NCBI GenBank assembly: GCA_016788865.1
Contig: JAEUSB010000050.1
Span: 1 to 64,000, forward strand
Length of the DNA stretch: 64,000 bases
Origin: Leptospirales bacterium
GTDB taxonomy: Bacteria; Spirochaetota; Leptospiria; Leptospirales; Leptonemataceae
Direction of reading: 5' to 3'
Shown: positions 27,740 to 37,797 of the stretch, in pieces
Layout of the letters: each line of letters begins with the position of its first letter
How positions within the stretch are numbered: position 1 is the first letter of the stretch
Program-made: the position numbers and the translations under genes
The notes under the pieces: model-generated
What the model saw: the letters and a program-made list of their open reading frames with translations, nothing else
Told to the model about the DNA's origin: nothing
Databases searched by the model: none

Positions 27740-27975
27740 ATCCGGCCAATCGCGCAGCCATTGCCATGATTCGTGGGTACCGCGGGTCTGTCGGCCTGCT
27801 GATGCCGGGTCGGTGCCGCTTTTATCCATCATGCTCACATTACGGCGAAGAAGCATTTGCCACTTTTGGTTTCTGGAAGGCATTCGGAAAGACTGCTCTG
27901 AGGATTGCGCGATGCAATCCGCTTTCAGAAGGTTATTTTGATCCAGTCGTGCCTGAGGCACAGAAGAGGAGTTAG
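27736..27975 (+). CDS. yidD: Membrane protein insertion efficiency factor YidD
   Basis: A 79-residue protein of the YidD family. It has the typical IRGYRGSVGLLMPGRCRFYPSCSHYGEEAF segment (Cys-x-Phe-x-Pro-(S/T)-Cys-S-x-Y) and the RIARCNPLSEGYFDPV end. It sits at the cytoplasmic face of the inner membrane and aids YidC-dependent insertion. The start overlaps the rnpA stop by 4 bp (ATGA). Confidence 0.95.
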   Translation: MNPANRAAIAMIRGYRGSVGLLMPGRCRFYPSCSHYGEEAFATFGFWKAFGKTALRIARCNPLSEGYFDPVVPEAQKRS

Positions 27976-27983
27976 TCCAACGC

Positions 27984-29963
27984 ATGGAAAAGCAAGAAGA
28001 GCAACAAAAACCCGGCCTTGGATCCTTCCTGCCGATTCTCCTGATCGGCGGAGCCATGCTGCTATTTTTCCAGATGGGTGGAAGCGGAGACAAGCCCAGG
28101 GAAGTCCCGCTGCCGGATCAGACGCTCCAGGACGCCCCCAAGAAAGCGGACTTTGATTTTATCCAGGGTCCCGGTGAAACCACCACAATTGATACCGGAC
28201 ATTTCGTGGCAAAGCTGAACAGCCGTGGTGGTAGAATCGACGAGCTTTACTTGCGCAAATCAAAGGAACTCCCGCTTCCAGCTTCGGTTATTGCTGCGGA
28301 AGGGGAAGAAGCCAGACGTTACGAAGCATTCGAGGGCACGCGTGGAAATGGGATGGATTTCCAGTTTCACTTATATTTTCGCGGTGATTACTCTGAAAAG
28401 AATGGGGTCATAGGAAGATCGCCTATCGTTCCGGATTGGGGTAAGACCGAGCTGCAATTGGGAGAACCTGCTTTGAATCGCGCAGCTTTTAGAAAGGAAG
28501 GTCCATTCGTTGATGGCAATGTTCAAGAGATTCGTTTCCGGGCACCGGTGCGAATTCGCGGGAATGAGTTTGAAATTACCAAGATTTACCGCTTTATAAA
28601 GGGTGAGCATTTTTTCCGCCAAATCAGCATTCTGAGAAACCTGGATCGCAAAGAGTTCGTTTGGGGTGGCCCGCTGTTTTTCAGATCCATGGGGGACCTT
28701 GGCCCAGCACCCGACTCGCAGGAGACGTCCGTTCAGACTCTTTACGGGCGCTTTTACTATTATAACAACAAGCTCGAGCATCGCATGAATGTTCCTCCAT
28801 CAAATTCAATGTTTTCATTCATTGGATGCGGTGAGAACCTTGCCGATTCTCCGTATGGAGAATACCTGCAACATCCCAACACATTGCGCTTCATGGGAAC
28901 GCACTCGAAGTATTTCTTTGCTTATAACAAATTTTTCGACAATGGAAATCAGTTAAATCAACCCGATGGTCTTGCCATTAAGAATCAAATTGATCCAAAA
29001 GGTAAAGAAGCGTTCACCGCAGTCTTCTCTGATTTCCGCCTTTCCGGAAACACGGGCAAAGAGATAGAATACAAAACCCCTGGAAAAGAAACCACGGGTG
29101 ATCGCAAGCAAATCGCACTGGCTCAACAGCGTACGGACGCCCTGATATTGGATCAGGAAGTCTACTATGGAGTTCGCACCGACGAAAGTCATGCCTTTAA
29201 GGATGAAAAGACTGCGATCCAGGAATTTGGAAGCGCAGAGCCAGAAAAGGAAGCGCGCGGAATCATATACACTTCGAGCTTCCTTGCGCTCTTCTCAAAA
29301 GTGCGCGACGGGATCGTATGGGTTATGCGTTTCCTGTACCTCTATATTGGTAACTACGGTTGGGTAATTATCCTGATCGCCTCCGCCTTCAAACTGATCA
29401 CCTTTCCGTTGAATCAGATGCAGGCCAAGAGCATGAAGAAGATGTCTGCGCTCAAGCCGGAGCTCGAAAAAATCAACGAGAAGTACGCCGACAATCCAAC
29501 GGAAAAGCAGAAGAAAACAATGGAGATTTATAAGAAGCACAATATAAATCCTGCCAAAGGTTGTTTGCCAATCGTAATTCAGATCCCCATCTTCATCGCC
29601 CTCTATAGCGCATTCTCAGAATCAATTGAACTCTGGAGAAGTCCCTTCATACTATGGATGACGGATCTATCCAAACCTGATACCGTCTACGTTATCAAGG
29701 ACTTGCTCTTTCTGCATAACTTCCATATCAATATCCTTCCGCTGTGCATGGTCGCTTCGCAATTGCTCCAACAGCGACTCACAACTGTGATAATGGATCC
29801 CCAACAGAAGATCATGATGTATATGATGCCCGTGATCATGATCTTCTTCTTCTGGACAATGCCCAGTGGAGTAACACTCTATTGGACCATCCAGAATATT
29901 CTCGCTATCGTTTGGCAGCTGGTCAGCGACCGGTTCTCAAGTAGCGATGAAAAACCTGCCTGA
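27984..29963 (+). CDS. yidC: Membrane protein insertase YidC
   Basis: A 659-residue Gram-negative-type YidC. It has an N-terminal membrane helix (about 12-30), a large periplasmic beta domain (about 55-430), and the C-terminal five-helix Oxa1 core. The core includes FPLNQMQAKSMKKMSALKPE, the charged coiled hairpin with NINPAKGCLPIVIQIPIF, and the last helices. It inserts and folds inner-membrane proteins, alone or with Sec. GAGGAG lies 12 nt before the ATG. The long periplasmic domain points to a diderm organism. Confidence 0.96.
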   Translation: MEKQEEQQKPGLGSFLPILLIGGAMLLFFQMGGSGDKPREVPLPDQTLQDAPKKADFDFIQGPGETTTIDTGHFVAKLNSRGGRIDELYLRKSKELPLPASVIAAEGEEARRYEAFEGTRGNGMDFQFHLYFRGDYSEKNGVIGRSPIVPDWGKTELQLGEPALNRAAFRKEGPFVDGNVQEIRFRAPVRIRGNEFEITKIYRFIKGEHFFRQISILRNLDRKEFVWGGPLFFRSMGDLGPAPDSQETSVQTLYGRFYYYNNKLEHRMNVPPSNSMFSFIGCGENLADSPYGEYLQHPNTLRFMGTHSKYFFAYNKFFDNGNQLNQPDGLAIKNQIDPKGKEAFTAVFSDFRLSGNTGKEIEYKTPGKETTGDRKQIALAQQRTDALILDQEVYYGVRTDESHAFKDEKTAIQEFGSAEPEKEARGIIYTSSFLALFSKVRDGIVWVMRFLYLYIGNYGWVIILIASAFKLITFPLNQMQAKSMKKMSALKPELEKINEKYADNPTEKQKKTMEIYKKHNINPAKGCLPIVIQIPIFIALYSAFSESIELWRSPFILWMTDLSKPDTVYVIKDLLFLHNFHINILPLCMVASQLLQQRLTTVIMDPQQKIMMYMMPVIMIFFFWTMPSGVTLYWTIQNILAIVWQLVSDRFSSSDEKPA

Positions 29964-29981
29964 ACAAATTAGGAGATACCT

Positions 29982-30788
29982 ATGAATTATATCTACGAGG
30001 CAGAAGGAAAAACAAAGGGCGAAGCCGAGCAGATGGCGCTCGCCGCCCTCGATGTGAAAGAAGACGAAGTAACGTTTGAAGCCGTGTCGTCCGGCAAGGG
30101 ATTTCTGGGAATCGTAAGTCGCAAACCGACGGTCGTCAGAATGTTCTCTAAGACAGTTCCAATTGATAAAGTTATCAAAGGAACCATCATCACATTGATT
30201 CGGAAAATGGGTCTTTCTGTGGATCAGGTGACCGTACTTCCGGACGAAGAAAGCTACCTGGTCCAGATCGAAACCGAAGACTCGGCTATCCTGATTGGGA
30301 AACAGGGTCGGACTCTAGACTCCTTGCAATTCTTAATGAATTGCATGGTCGATTCAAGACTGAGAAACAACAAACGTGTTGTTCTTGATGTGGCGGAGTA
30401 TCGTGAACGCCGGAAGTTGCGCTTGACCAAACTTGCGAAGGCCGTTGCTGATCGCGTCGCTCGGACCGGGCAATCTGTGCTGCTCGAATGGATGAACCCG
30501 TATGAGCGCCGCATTGTGCATCTTTCACTTGAACCCGATGAGCGCGTTACTACGCGATCTGATGGGAACGGTGTCTACAAACGTGTCCGGGTTTTGCCCC
30601 AGAGAGGTCGTGGACCGGAACGCGAAAATGGCCGAGACCGCGGGGATAGAAACGATCGCGGAAACGGTGGAAATCGTGATGGCAATCGAGGCCGTTCATC
30701 GGAACGGGATGGAAATCGTCTACCACGTGACGTGAACGAAGAACAGGACATTGATTTTAATCGCAAAGAAAATTTTGATGACCAATGA
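29982..30788 (+). CDS. jag: Jag/KhpB RNA-binding protein
   Basis: A 268-residue protein with a Jag_N domain (1-50, YIYEAEGKTKGEAEQMAL and KGFLGIVSRKP) and a KH domain with the ILIGKQG loop near 105. An R3H domain follows (NPYERRIVHLSLE with Arg-x3-His). From about 208 a disordered Arg/Gly/Asp/Asn-rich tail begins (repeats of RD, RG and GN). Jag/KhpB binds RNA and is usually next to yidC. AGGAG precedes the ATG, and the stop overlaps the mnmE start by 4 bp. The RG-rich tail is not part of the core family and may add RNA contacts. Confidence 0.92.
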   Translation: MNYIYEAEGKTKGEAEQMALAALDVKEDEVTFEAVSSGKGFLGIVSRKPTVVRMFSKTVPIDKVIKGTIITLIRKMGLSVDQVTVLPDEESYLVQIETEDSAILIGKQGRTLDSLQFLMNCMVDSRLRNNKRVVLDVAEYRERRKLRLTKLAKAVADRVARTGQSVLLEWMNPYERRIVHLSLEPDERVTTRSDGNGVYKRVRVLPQRGRGPERENGRDRGDRNDRGNGGNRDGNRGRSSERDGNRLPRDVNEEQDIDFNRKENFDDQ

Positions 30789-32116
30789 CGATCGTTGCGA
30801 TCGGAACATACCCAGGGCGGTCTGCCCTGGGTACTGTTCGCCTGTCCGGACCTGAAACTCTCAGAATCCTGAACCAGTTACTGCGGCCTCGTAAGACGCC
30901 GTTCGACTTTGCCCGAAACCCGAGGGTCGTGACCTTGTGCGATCTTGTTGATGTTGCGAACCATCATATCGACGAGGCAATGGCGGTGTTCTACTTGGGT
31001 CCTGCTTCCTATACTGGCGAAGACTCTGCAGAAATAACGTTACACGGCAATCCTCTGATCTTGCGCGAAGCCGTCCAGGCTCTGTGTCAGGCGGGCGCTC
31101 GACCCGCTGAGCCGGGTGAATTCACCTCGCGTGCATTTAGAAACGGGAGGATGGATCTCACAAAAGCGGAATCGGTCGCCAGGCTAATCGAGGCGCGCAG
31201 CGAGTACGAACTGGGTGCTGCACGAAAGCTCATGAGCGGAGAACTTTCCACAACGATGTCAAAGTTTCGTTCTGCGGTAATCGGCTTAAGGGCAGAGACC
31301 GAGGCCGAAGTCGACTTTTCAACAGAGGATTTGACGTTTGAATCGCTGGAAGAGAGAAAGACTCGCGTCCAGAAGATGATCGGGGAGATCGATTCAATAC
31401 TCGCTCGGGCGCGCGCGGCGGGAAGAATTCGAGAAGGGATTTCTGTAGCACTCGTTGGGGCCCCCAACGCCGGCAAATCGTCATTACTCAATCGAATTGT
31501 AGGCTATGACCGCGCCATCGTCACAGAAATTCCTGGAACCACACGCGACACGCTATCCGAAGAGCTTCAGATTGGTGGAATCCCGGTGCGTTTTGTGGAT
31601 ACGGCGGGAATCCGAAGCACGGATGATCCGGTTGAGCGGGAAGGCGTTCGTCGATCGATTCGGGAAATGGAGGCCAGCACGATCGTTCTTCATATCGTTG
31701 ATGGTTCACGGCCATCATACGATTTGGAAGCGGACGTTAGCCGACGTAACATTATTCACATTCTCAATAAGATCGACGCCAGGCATCCGGAGGCGCGAAG
31801 CCAGGCCGACTGGATTGAGATATCATGTAAAACCGGACAAGGTCTTGGGGAACTCAATCAAGCCGTTCGCGAGATGGTCCTCAGGGAACCGGAAAGCCGC
31901 GACCCGATCCTCCTGGAAGACAGACATCGTTTTCATTTTGAAAAGATCAAAGGAGCCCTGGAGAGGATTCTTGAACTATGGGATAGACGCGCGCCAGATG
32001 AGATCGTTGCCGTGGAACTGGATGAGATTCTCGAGCATACGGGGAGAATGACCGGCAAGATCTCCACAGAGGAAGTTCTGGGGCGGATTTTCTCCACATT
32101 CTGCGTGGGAAAATAA
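30785..32116 (+). CDS. mnmE: tRNA uridine-5-carboxymethylaminomethyl modification GTPase MnmE
   Basis: A 443-residue MnmE/TrmE. The N-terminal folate-binding domain includes ALGTVRLSGPE and ARPAEPGEFTSRAF. The G domain has GAPNAGKSSLLN (G1), the DTAGIR switch and NKID (G4). The C-terminal end FCVGK matches the family's C(I/V)GK, including the essential Cys. With MnmG it makes cmnm5U34 in tRNAs. It is translationally coupled to jag. MnmG, often adjacent, is not in this window. Confidence 0.96.
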   Translation: MTIVAIGTYPGRSALGTVRLSGPETLRILNQLLRPRKTPFDFARNPRVVTLCDLVDVANHHIDEAMAVFYLGPASYTGEDSAEITLHGNPLILREAVQALCQAGARPAEPGEFTSRAFRNGRMDLTKAESVARLIEARSEYELGAARKLMSGELSTTMSKFRSAVIGLRAETEAEVDFSTEDLTFESLEERKTRVQKMIGEIDSILARARAAGRIREGISVALVGAPNAGKSSLLNRIVGYDRAIVTEIPGTTRDTLSEELQIGGIPVRFVDTAGIRSTDDPVEREGVRRSIREMEASTIVLHIVDGSRPSYDLEADVSRRNIIHILNKIDARHPEARSQADWIEISCKTGQGLGELNQAVREMVLREPESRDPILLEDRHRFHFEKIKGALERILELWDRRAPDEIVAVELDEILEHTGRMTGKISTEEVLGRIFSTFCVGK

Positions 32117-33175
<1,059 letters not shown>

Positions 33176-33193
33176 GTATCCAGAGACAGCTTC

Positions 33194-33224
33194 TTTCGTA
33201 GGCGTCCGTGCGGCGCCTACGAAA
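33194..33224 (+). other. Intercistronic hairpin between gap and pgk
   Basis: TTTCGTAGGCG (33194-33204) pairs perfectly with CGCCTACGAAA (33214-33224), an 11-bp stem with a 9-nt loop. No T-run follows, so it is likely an mRNA processing or stability element or a weak attenuator that lets gap and pgk levels differ. Confidence 0.6.
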
Positions 33225-33229
33225 TCCTG

Positions 33230-33257
33230 TTGACTCCGTAAGGGGTGTGCTCAGAAT
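33230..33257 (+). promoter_or_regulatory. Candidate internal promoter for pgk
   Basis: TTGACT (33230-33235), a 16-bp spacer and CAGAAT (33252-33257), 9 nt before the pgk ATG. The -35 has 5 of 6 consensus bases and the -10 has 4 of 6. The leader would be only a few nucleotides, with no Shine-Dalgarno. Confidence 0.4.
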
Positions 33258-33266
33258 TTCTGGGCA

Positions 33267-34463
33267 ATGAATAAGTTAAAAGTCACAGATCTTGATGTAT
33301 CCGGTAAACGCGTCCTGGTTCGCGTTGATTTCAATGTTCCTCTAAAAGACGGAACCGTTGAAAGTGACAAGCGCCTCCGTGCCAGCCTTCCTACTGTCCA
33401 ACATCTGATTAAGAACGGTGCCCGGGTAATATTAATGTCACACCTGGGGAGACCCAAGGGTAAACCCGTTGATTCAATGCGCATGTCTCCTGTTGGAGAC
33501 GCCTTTGGAAAACTACTGGGGCAATCAGTAAAGACACTCTCCGTCTGCGTGGGAGACGAAGCAAAGAAAGCTGCAGAATCATTGAAGAATGGGGAAGTTC
33601 TGTTGCTCGAGAATCTCCGTTTTCATCCGGAAGAAGAAGGGAATGATCCTGGCTTTTCAAAACAACTCGCCAGCCTGGGCGAGCTATATGTAAACGACGC
33701 GTTTGGAACAGCTCATAGAGCGCATGCGTCGACGGAAGGCATCACCCATTTTGTCCAGAAATCCGCTGCAGGGTTCCTCATGCAGAAAGAATTGGATTAT
33801 CTTGGCGGAGCGATTCAGAATCCGGCCCGGCCGTTCGTTGCAATCCTGGGTGGATCCAAAGTTTCAAGCAAAATTGATGTAATCAAATCGCTACTGCCCC
33901 AGGTGGATCATCTTATCATTGGCGGTGGAATGGCTTACACATTCTACAAGGCCCAGGGGCTTGAGATCGGCAAATCATTGTGCGAAGACGACAAAGTTCA
34001 GGTTGCGAAGGATTTGCTAGCGTCCGCGGGCAACAAGCTGATGCTTCCGGTGGACTGTGTGATTTCCGATGCTTTTGATTTTGATGCTCGCAAGGTTGGA
34101 ACCCTAAAAACCGTGAAGGCCAACGAAATTCCAGCGGGCTGGATCGGTTTGGACGCAGGACCTGCGACCGTACAGAAATATACGGAAGTGCTTTCAACAG
34201 CAAAAACAGTTCTCTGGAATGGACCGTTAGGCGTCTTTGAAATTGCAGAGACTGCTGTGGCAACCTTCAAGATAGCTGAAGCCCTGGCCAGTGCCACGAA
34301 GAACGGAGCAATCACAATTATCGGCGGCGGGGATTCCGCGGCCGCCATAGAGAAAGCCCGGCTCGAAGATCGGGTAAGTCACGTTTCTACCGGCGGTGGC
34401 GCGTCTCTGGAATTCCTGGAGGGTAAAGAACTTCCCGGAGTAACTGCACTCTCAAGTAAATGA
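33267..34463 (+). CDS. pgk: Phosphoglycerate kinase
   Basis: A 398-residue enzyme with the expected order of motifs. These are RVLVRVDFNVPLKDG (N-terminal signature), HLGRPKG, LLLENLRFHPEEE, the YVNDAFGTAHRAHAST substrate site, LGGSKVSSKI, and the C-terminal GGGDSAAAIEK and STGGGASLEFLEGKELPG. It transfers phosphate from 1,3-bisphosphoglycerate to ADP in glycolysis. It overlaps the next gene by 4 bp and follows gap as in many bacteria. Confidence 0.98.
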   Translation: MNKLKVTDLDVSGKRVLVRVDFNVPLKDGTVESDKRLRASLPTVQHLIKNGARVILMSHLGRPKGKPVDSMRMSPVGDAFGKLLGQSVKTLSVCVGDEAKKAAESLKNGEVLLLENLRFHPEEEGNDPGFSKQLASLGELYVNDAFGTAHRAHASTEGITHFVQKSAAGFLMQKELDYLGGAIQNPARPFVAILGGSKVSSKIDVIKSLLPQVDHLIIGGGMAYTFYKAQGLEIGKSLCEDDKVQVAKDLLASAGNKLMLPVDCVISDAFDFDARKVGTLKTVKANEIPAGWIGLDAGPATVQKYTEVLSTAKTVLWNGPLGVFEIAETAVATFKIAEALASATKNGAITIIGGGDSAAAIEKARLEDRVSHVSTGGGASLEFLEGKELPGVTALSSK

Positions 34464-35413
34464 TCAGCCTGCGCGGGCTTAAGCGTCTCAATCGGTACGA
34501 GAATCGGCTCTACAAGATTGCCCGGCTTGCGGGCGATCTGGGCCAGCTCAAACAGGTCGGTTACTCCAGGAAGAGCAAGAATGGATTTCGATTTCCGGTC
34601 TATGCTCTAACCCTTGGTAAGAAATCAGCTGTTCGAAAATATCCAGTGGGCCTTGTGGCGGGTGTGCATGGGCTTGAAACGGTTGGAGTGCGGGTACTAC
34701 TGGACTTCCTTGAGAGCATTTTCGCTGAACCCGGCCAGGTTCTTAAAGATCTGAAAAAGGGTAAGTTCGCAATCGTATGTATTCCCATCCTGAATCCAGG
34801 CGGTGTCGCAATGAAGCGCCGGTCCAACCCGGATGGTGTGGACCTGATGCGAAACTCGGGTGTCGATGGTGAATCGGCTATGGCGTTTTTCGGGGGCCAG
34901 AAGCTTTCGCCGCATCTGCCCTACTACCGTGGCAAGAGTCTTCAGCCGGAATCGCGGACGTTATTCGCTTTTATCAGGGAGCATCTATTTAGTGCACGCA
35001 GCAGTCTAATACCTGTCCTTGATATTCATTCTGGTTTTGGGATGCGCGACAGTCTCTGGTGGCCATACGCAGGAAAGACGGAGCCCTGCCCGGATCAAAA
35101 CCTGTACGAGCGCACGGCGCGAATCCTGTGTCAAGATCAGCCAGGCATCGTTCCAGAGTCCCAGAGCGATGCCTATACGATCCACGGGGATCTCTGGGAT
35201 TTTCTGTATTCGGAATTTCAGGCGCTGAATAGGAAACCCCGCTTCCTTCCCTTTACGCTTGAAATCGGAACCTGGGCAGAAATCAAGAAGGAGCCCGGCC
35301 GACTACTGAGCCGTCGAGGTCTATTCAATCCGCCCCCGGAAAGCAAGGCGGAAACTATCTTGCGTTACCGAGCTTTCCTGGAGCGATTCGTTCGGCTCAA
35401 TGAACTCTACTAG
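34460..35413 (+). CDS. M14-family zinc carboxypeptidase-like protein
   Basis: A 317-residue protein without a signal peptide. AGVHGLETVGV carries the HxxE zinc motif, NPDGVDLMRN is the substrate-carboxylate region, LDIHSGFG the third zinc His and FTLEIGTW the catalytic Glu. These are the M14 hallmarks. Many bacterial M14 members cleave peptidoglycan or small peptides. Coupling to pgk (ATGA) is probably only for expression. Substrate unknown. Confidence 0.82.
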   Translation: MISLRGLKRLNRYENRLYKIARLAGDLGQLKQVGYSRKSKNGFRFPVYALTLGKKSAVRKYPVGLVAGVHGLETVGVRVLLDFLESIFAEPGQVLKDLKKGKFAIVCIPILNPGGVAMKRRSNPDGVDLMRNSGVDGESAMAFFGGQKLSPHLPYYRGKSLQPESRTLFAFIREHLFSARSSLIPVLDIHSGFGMRDSLWWPYAGKTEPCPDQNLYERTARILCQDQPGIVPESQSDAYTIHGDLWDFLYSEFQALNRKPRFLPFTLEIGTWAEIKKEPGRLLSRRGLFNPPPESKAETILRYRAFLERFVRLNELY

Positions 35414-35438
35414 TTGATCGTTTGATCGTCAGCGCAGA

Positions 35439-36209
35439 CTAGGGTTCAAGGAAACGTTTGCCATAGCGCTGTGTCACGGATTCTGCATCGAAGAAGATGA
35501 ACAGATCCGTGGTCCCGAATTCTCGATCCAGCGCTGGTTTCCCTCCAATCCTTGCACCAATTCTCAGGTAACCTTTGATCAATGGTGGCAAGCGTTTGGT
35601 AACGGCTTTGATATCGCTGTTGAGCGAAATTTCGCGAAATTCCGGATGCACGTGAGACGAACGCGGTTGAACTCGTAGTGCTTCGTCGACCAGGTGATTC
35701 TGATCTCGGAGATAGGCGTAAACTTCGTTCACTTCATTTGCATCAGTGGAATGCAAAGATCCGCATCCCATGAGGTACCGAACATTGTTCTTGAGTATGT
35801 ATTCTGCCAGGCCATTCCATAGCAGCGTGATCACACTACCATCGCGATAGTCCGGGTGAACGCAGCTCCGTCCCACTTCAGCCATCTCATCACTAACGCG
35901 ATAGATATTTGTAAGGTCGAATTCGGTTTCGGAATAGAATCCAACGTGTTGTAGCGCACGAGATTTGGACAGGATTCGGTATGTTCCAACAACTTCGGAA
36001 GTTGCTTTGTCGATAACAATCAAGTGTTCGCAGTAGAGATCAAAGTCGTCTCTGTCTTTTCCGGTAGATTGCGACCGCGCCAGGCCTTCACCCAATTCTT
36101 TGTTGAAAACGTTATAACGAAGGGTGAGAGCTTGCTCAATCTCCAGCTGGTTCTGGGCGATTCGAACCTCGAGTTGTCTGGTCTTTCTAGAGTTCAATAC
36201 GTTTGGCAT
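35439..36209 (-). CDS. GNAT-fold acyltransferase, OlsB-like (ornithine/hemolysin-like group)
   Basis: 256 residues from ATG 36209 (MPNVLNSRKTRQLEVR); an in-frame Met 9 codons earlier is less likely. It has the acetyltransferase_5 pattern: LTLRYNVFNKELGEG, DDFDLYCEHLIVID, VVGTYRIL, AEVGRSCVHPDYRDG. OlsB members attach a 3-hydroxyacyl chain from ACP to ornithine, the first step of ornithine-lipid synthesis. No OlsA partner is adjacent, so the substrate could be another amine. It stands alone. Confidence 0.75.
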   Translation of the reverse strand: MPNVLNSRKTRQLEVRIAQNQLEIEQALTLRYNVFNKELGEGLARSQSTGKDRDDFDLYCEHLIVIDKATSEVVGTYRILSKSRALQHVGFYSETEFDLTNIYRVSDEMAEVGRSCVHPDYRDGSVITLLWNGLAEYILKNNVRYLMGCGSLHSTDANEVNEVYAYLRDQNHLVDEALRVQPRSSHVHPEFREISLNSDIKAVTKRLPPLIKGYLRIGARIGGKPALDREFGTTDLFIFFDAESVTQRYGKRFLEP

Positions 36210-36286
36210 GTTGCCTCCCTTGAATGGAGACAGCATGATCGTAAAGCGTTACGAACATGTGTCAAACTCTTTCCGGTTACGGGAAT

Positions 36287-36853
36287 TTACCGTGTGGCGA
36301 TCTTGAGGTCGTGGGCCAAATCTTTAGAAACAAAATCTTGTGAGATCCGTTTGGTGACTTTAGCATCCGGAGTGATCCAATAAATGGCCCCGGAATGCGA
36401 AATCTCGCCGTCGCGATTCGAGCTATGGACAGCGTAGCTCTTGATTACGGCCTTCACTTCCTGAGAGGACCCGCTGAGGCCCATCATTGCGGGATGAAAT
36501 TTCTTTGCGTACGCACGCGCAATATCCGGCGAATCGCGATCAGGATCCACCGTCACAAACAGGAAACGAACCTTCCCCAGCTCTCCAGGTTCCAGTCCTC
36601 TTAGGGCCTCGGCGGCCCTCTGCATGGTTGAGGGGCAAATATCAGGGCAATGAGTAAATCCAAAGAACAGCAGGGTCACAGACGGTCTATTCTCCTTGAG
36701 GTCCCGTGTCAGAGAATACGGCGTCGACCCGTGTTTGAGCTCAATCTCAGAAGCCGGCCATGGAGGATGGAACGTATCCGGGTAAATGTAATCCTGCTTA
36801 TTGCAGGCCAAGGCAAGAACGGGCAGGACCAATAAAAGCAGACGGTGCATCAA
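36287..36853 (-). CDS. SCO1/SenC-type copper chaperone lipoprotein
   Basis: A 188-residue protein with a lipoprotein signal (LLLVLPVLALAC). The thioredoxin-like SCO fold has the copper motif THCPDICPSTM (CxxxC) and the later His in EISHSGAIYW. SCO proteins deliver copper to the CuA site of cytochrome oxidase or serve in thiol redox. No oxidase gene is in the window. It is probably anchored on the periplasmic side. Confidence 0.9.
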   Translation of the reverse strand: MMHRLLLLVLPVLALACNKQDYIYPDTFHPPWPASEIELKHGSTPYSLTRDLKENRPSVTLLFFGFTHCPDICPSTMQRAAEALRGLEPGELGKVRFLFVTVDPDRDSPDIARAYAKKFHPAMMGLSGSSQEVKAVIKSYAVHSSNRDGEISHSGAIYWITPDAKVTKRISQDFVSKDLAHDLKIATR

Positions 36854-36928
36854 TCCAGCGTCTGAGGACCTTTGGGCCTTTCAAGGAAAATGCATTGAAT
36901 CCAGACCCTGATTCTTGAATCTCGATAG

Positions 36929-37786
36929 ATGCCAACTATTGCTATCATCGGCGCCGGAATCATGGGGCGGGGTATTGCGTTGAACCTGAAGAAGGCGGGA
37001 CACAACCTGCGAATCCAGGCCCGCAGCAGGGCTAAGATTGAAGACCTGCTCGGCGCCAACGTTTCACATTTCGAAAATGCCGCTGACGCGGCAGAAGGTG
37101 CAGAACTTACCCTTGTTTGTCTTACAGATGATGAAGTAATTCGTCAGAATATTCTCACCGACAAGTTTCTCGCAACAATCAAGGGAATTGTCATCGATGT
37201 GGGTACAACCTCGCCGGGGCTGACCATTGAAATGTATCAGAAGTTCACGGGGCGCGGAGTGCGGTTCTTTGACTCGCCGATGACAGGAAGTAAGACAGCC
37301 GCGAATGAGGGGCAGATCTTCTTCATAGTGGGCGGAACGGAGAAGGACATTGCGGACACAAAATACTTCTATGACGCCTGCAGCCGCGGTTATGTTCGCT
37401 GCGGCAATGTAGGTGACGGTCAGCGCGCAAAGATTGTACTCAATATGGTGCAGGCAGGAACCCTTCAGATGTTCATTGAAGGCTTGAGCCTGGCCAGCAA
37501 GATTGGGATCAAAGCCTCAGCAATGAAGTCAATTATTGAGAATTCAGCAGCGAGATCAGGTCTTTCCGATTTTAAAGCCCCCTTCATTCTCTCAAGGAAT
37601 TTCGAAACTCATTTCTCTGTGCGAAACATGAACAAGGATTTGAATCATGCCATGCACCTGGCTCTTGGTTGCAATGCGGAGCTTCCCCTCTCTTTCAGTC
37701 TGAAAGGAGTGTTTGATCGAGCTATGAATTCGGGTCATGCAGATTCGGACTTTTGCGCTATTGCGGCTAACGTTGAGATCCGGTAA
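36929..37786 (+). CDS. Beta-hydroxyacid dehydrogenase (3-hydroxyisobutyrate dehydrogenase-like)
   Basis: 285 residues: Rossmann GAGIMGRGIALNL, substrate-binding DSPMTGSKTAANEG and the catalytic Lys in GQRAKIVLNMV. The closing helices are typical of the 3-hydroxyisobutyrate/tartronate-semialdehyde reductase group. It oxidises a small beta-hydroxyacid or reduces a semialdehyde with NAD(P); the exact substrate is unknown. The end lies 11 bp from the convergent DMT transporter gene. Confidence 0.85.
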   Translation: MPTIAIIGAGIMGRGIALNLKKAGHNLRIQARSRAKIEDLLGANVSHFENAADAAEGAELTLVCLTDDEVIRQNILTDKFLATIKGIVIDVGTTSPGLTIEMYQKFTGRGVRFFDSPMTGSKTAANEGQIFFIVGGTEKDIADTKYFYDACSRGYVRCGNVGDGQRAKIVLNMVQAGTLQMFIEGLSLASKIGIKASAMKSIIENSAARSGLSDFKAPFILSRNFETHFSVRNMNKDLNHAMHLALGCNAELPLSFSLKGVFDRAMNSGHADSDFCAIAANVEIR

Positions 37787-37797
37787 TCACGCGCTGG

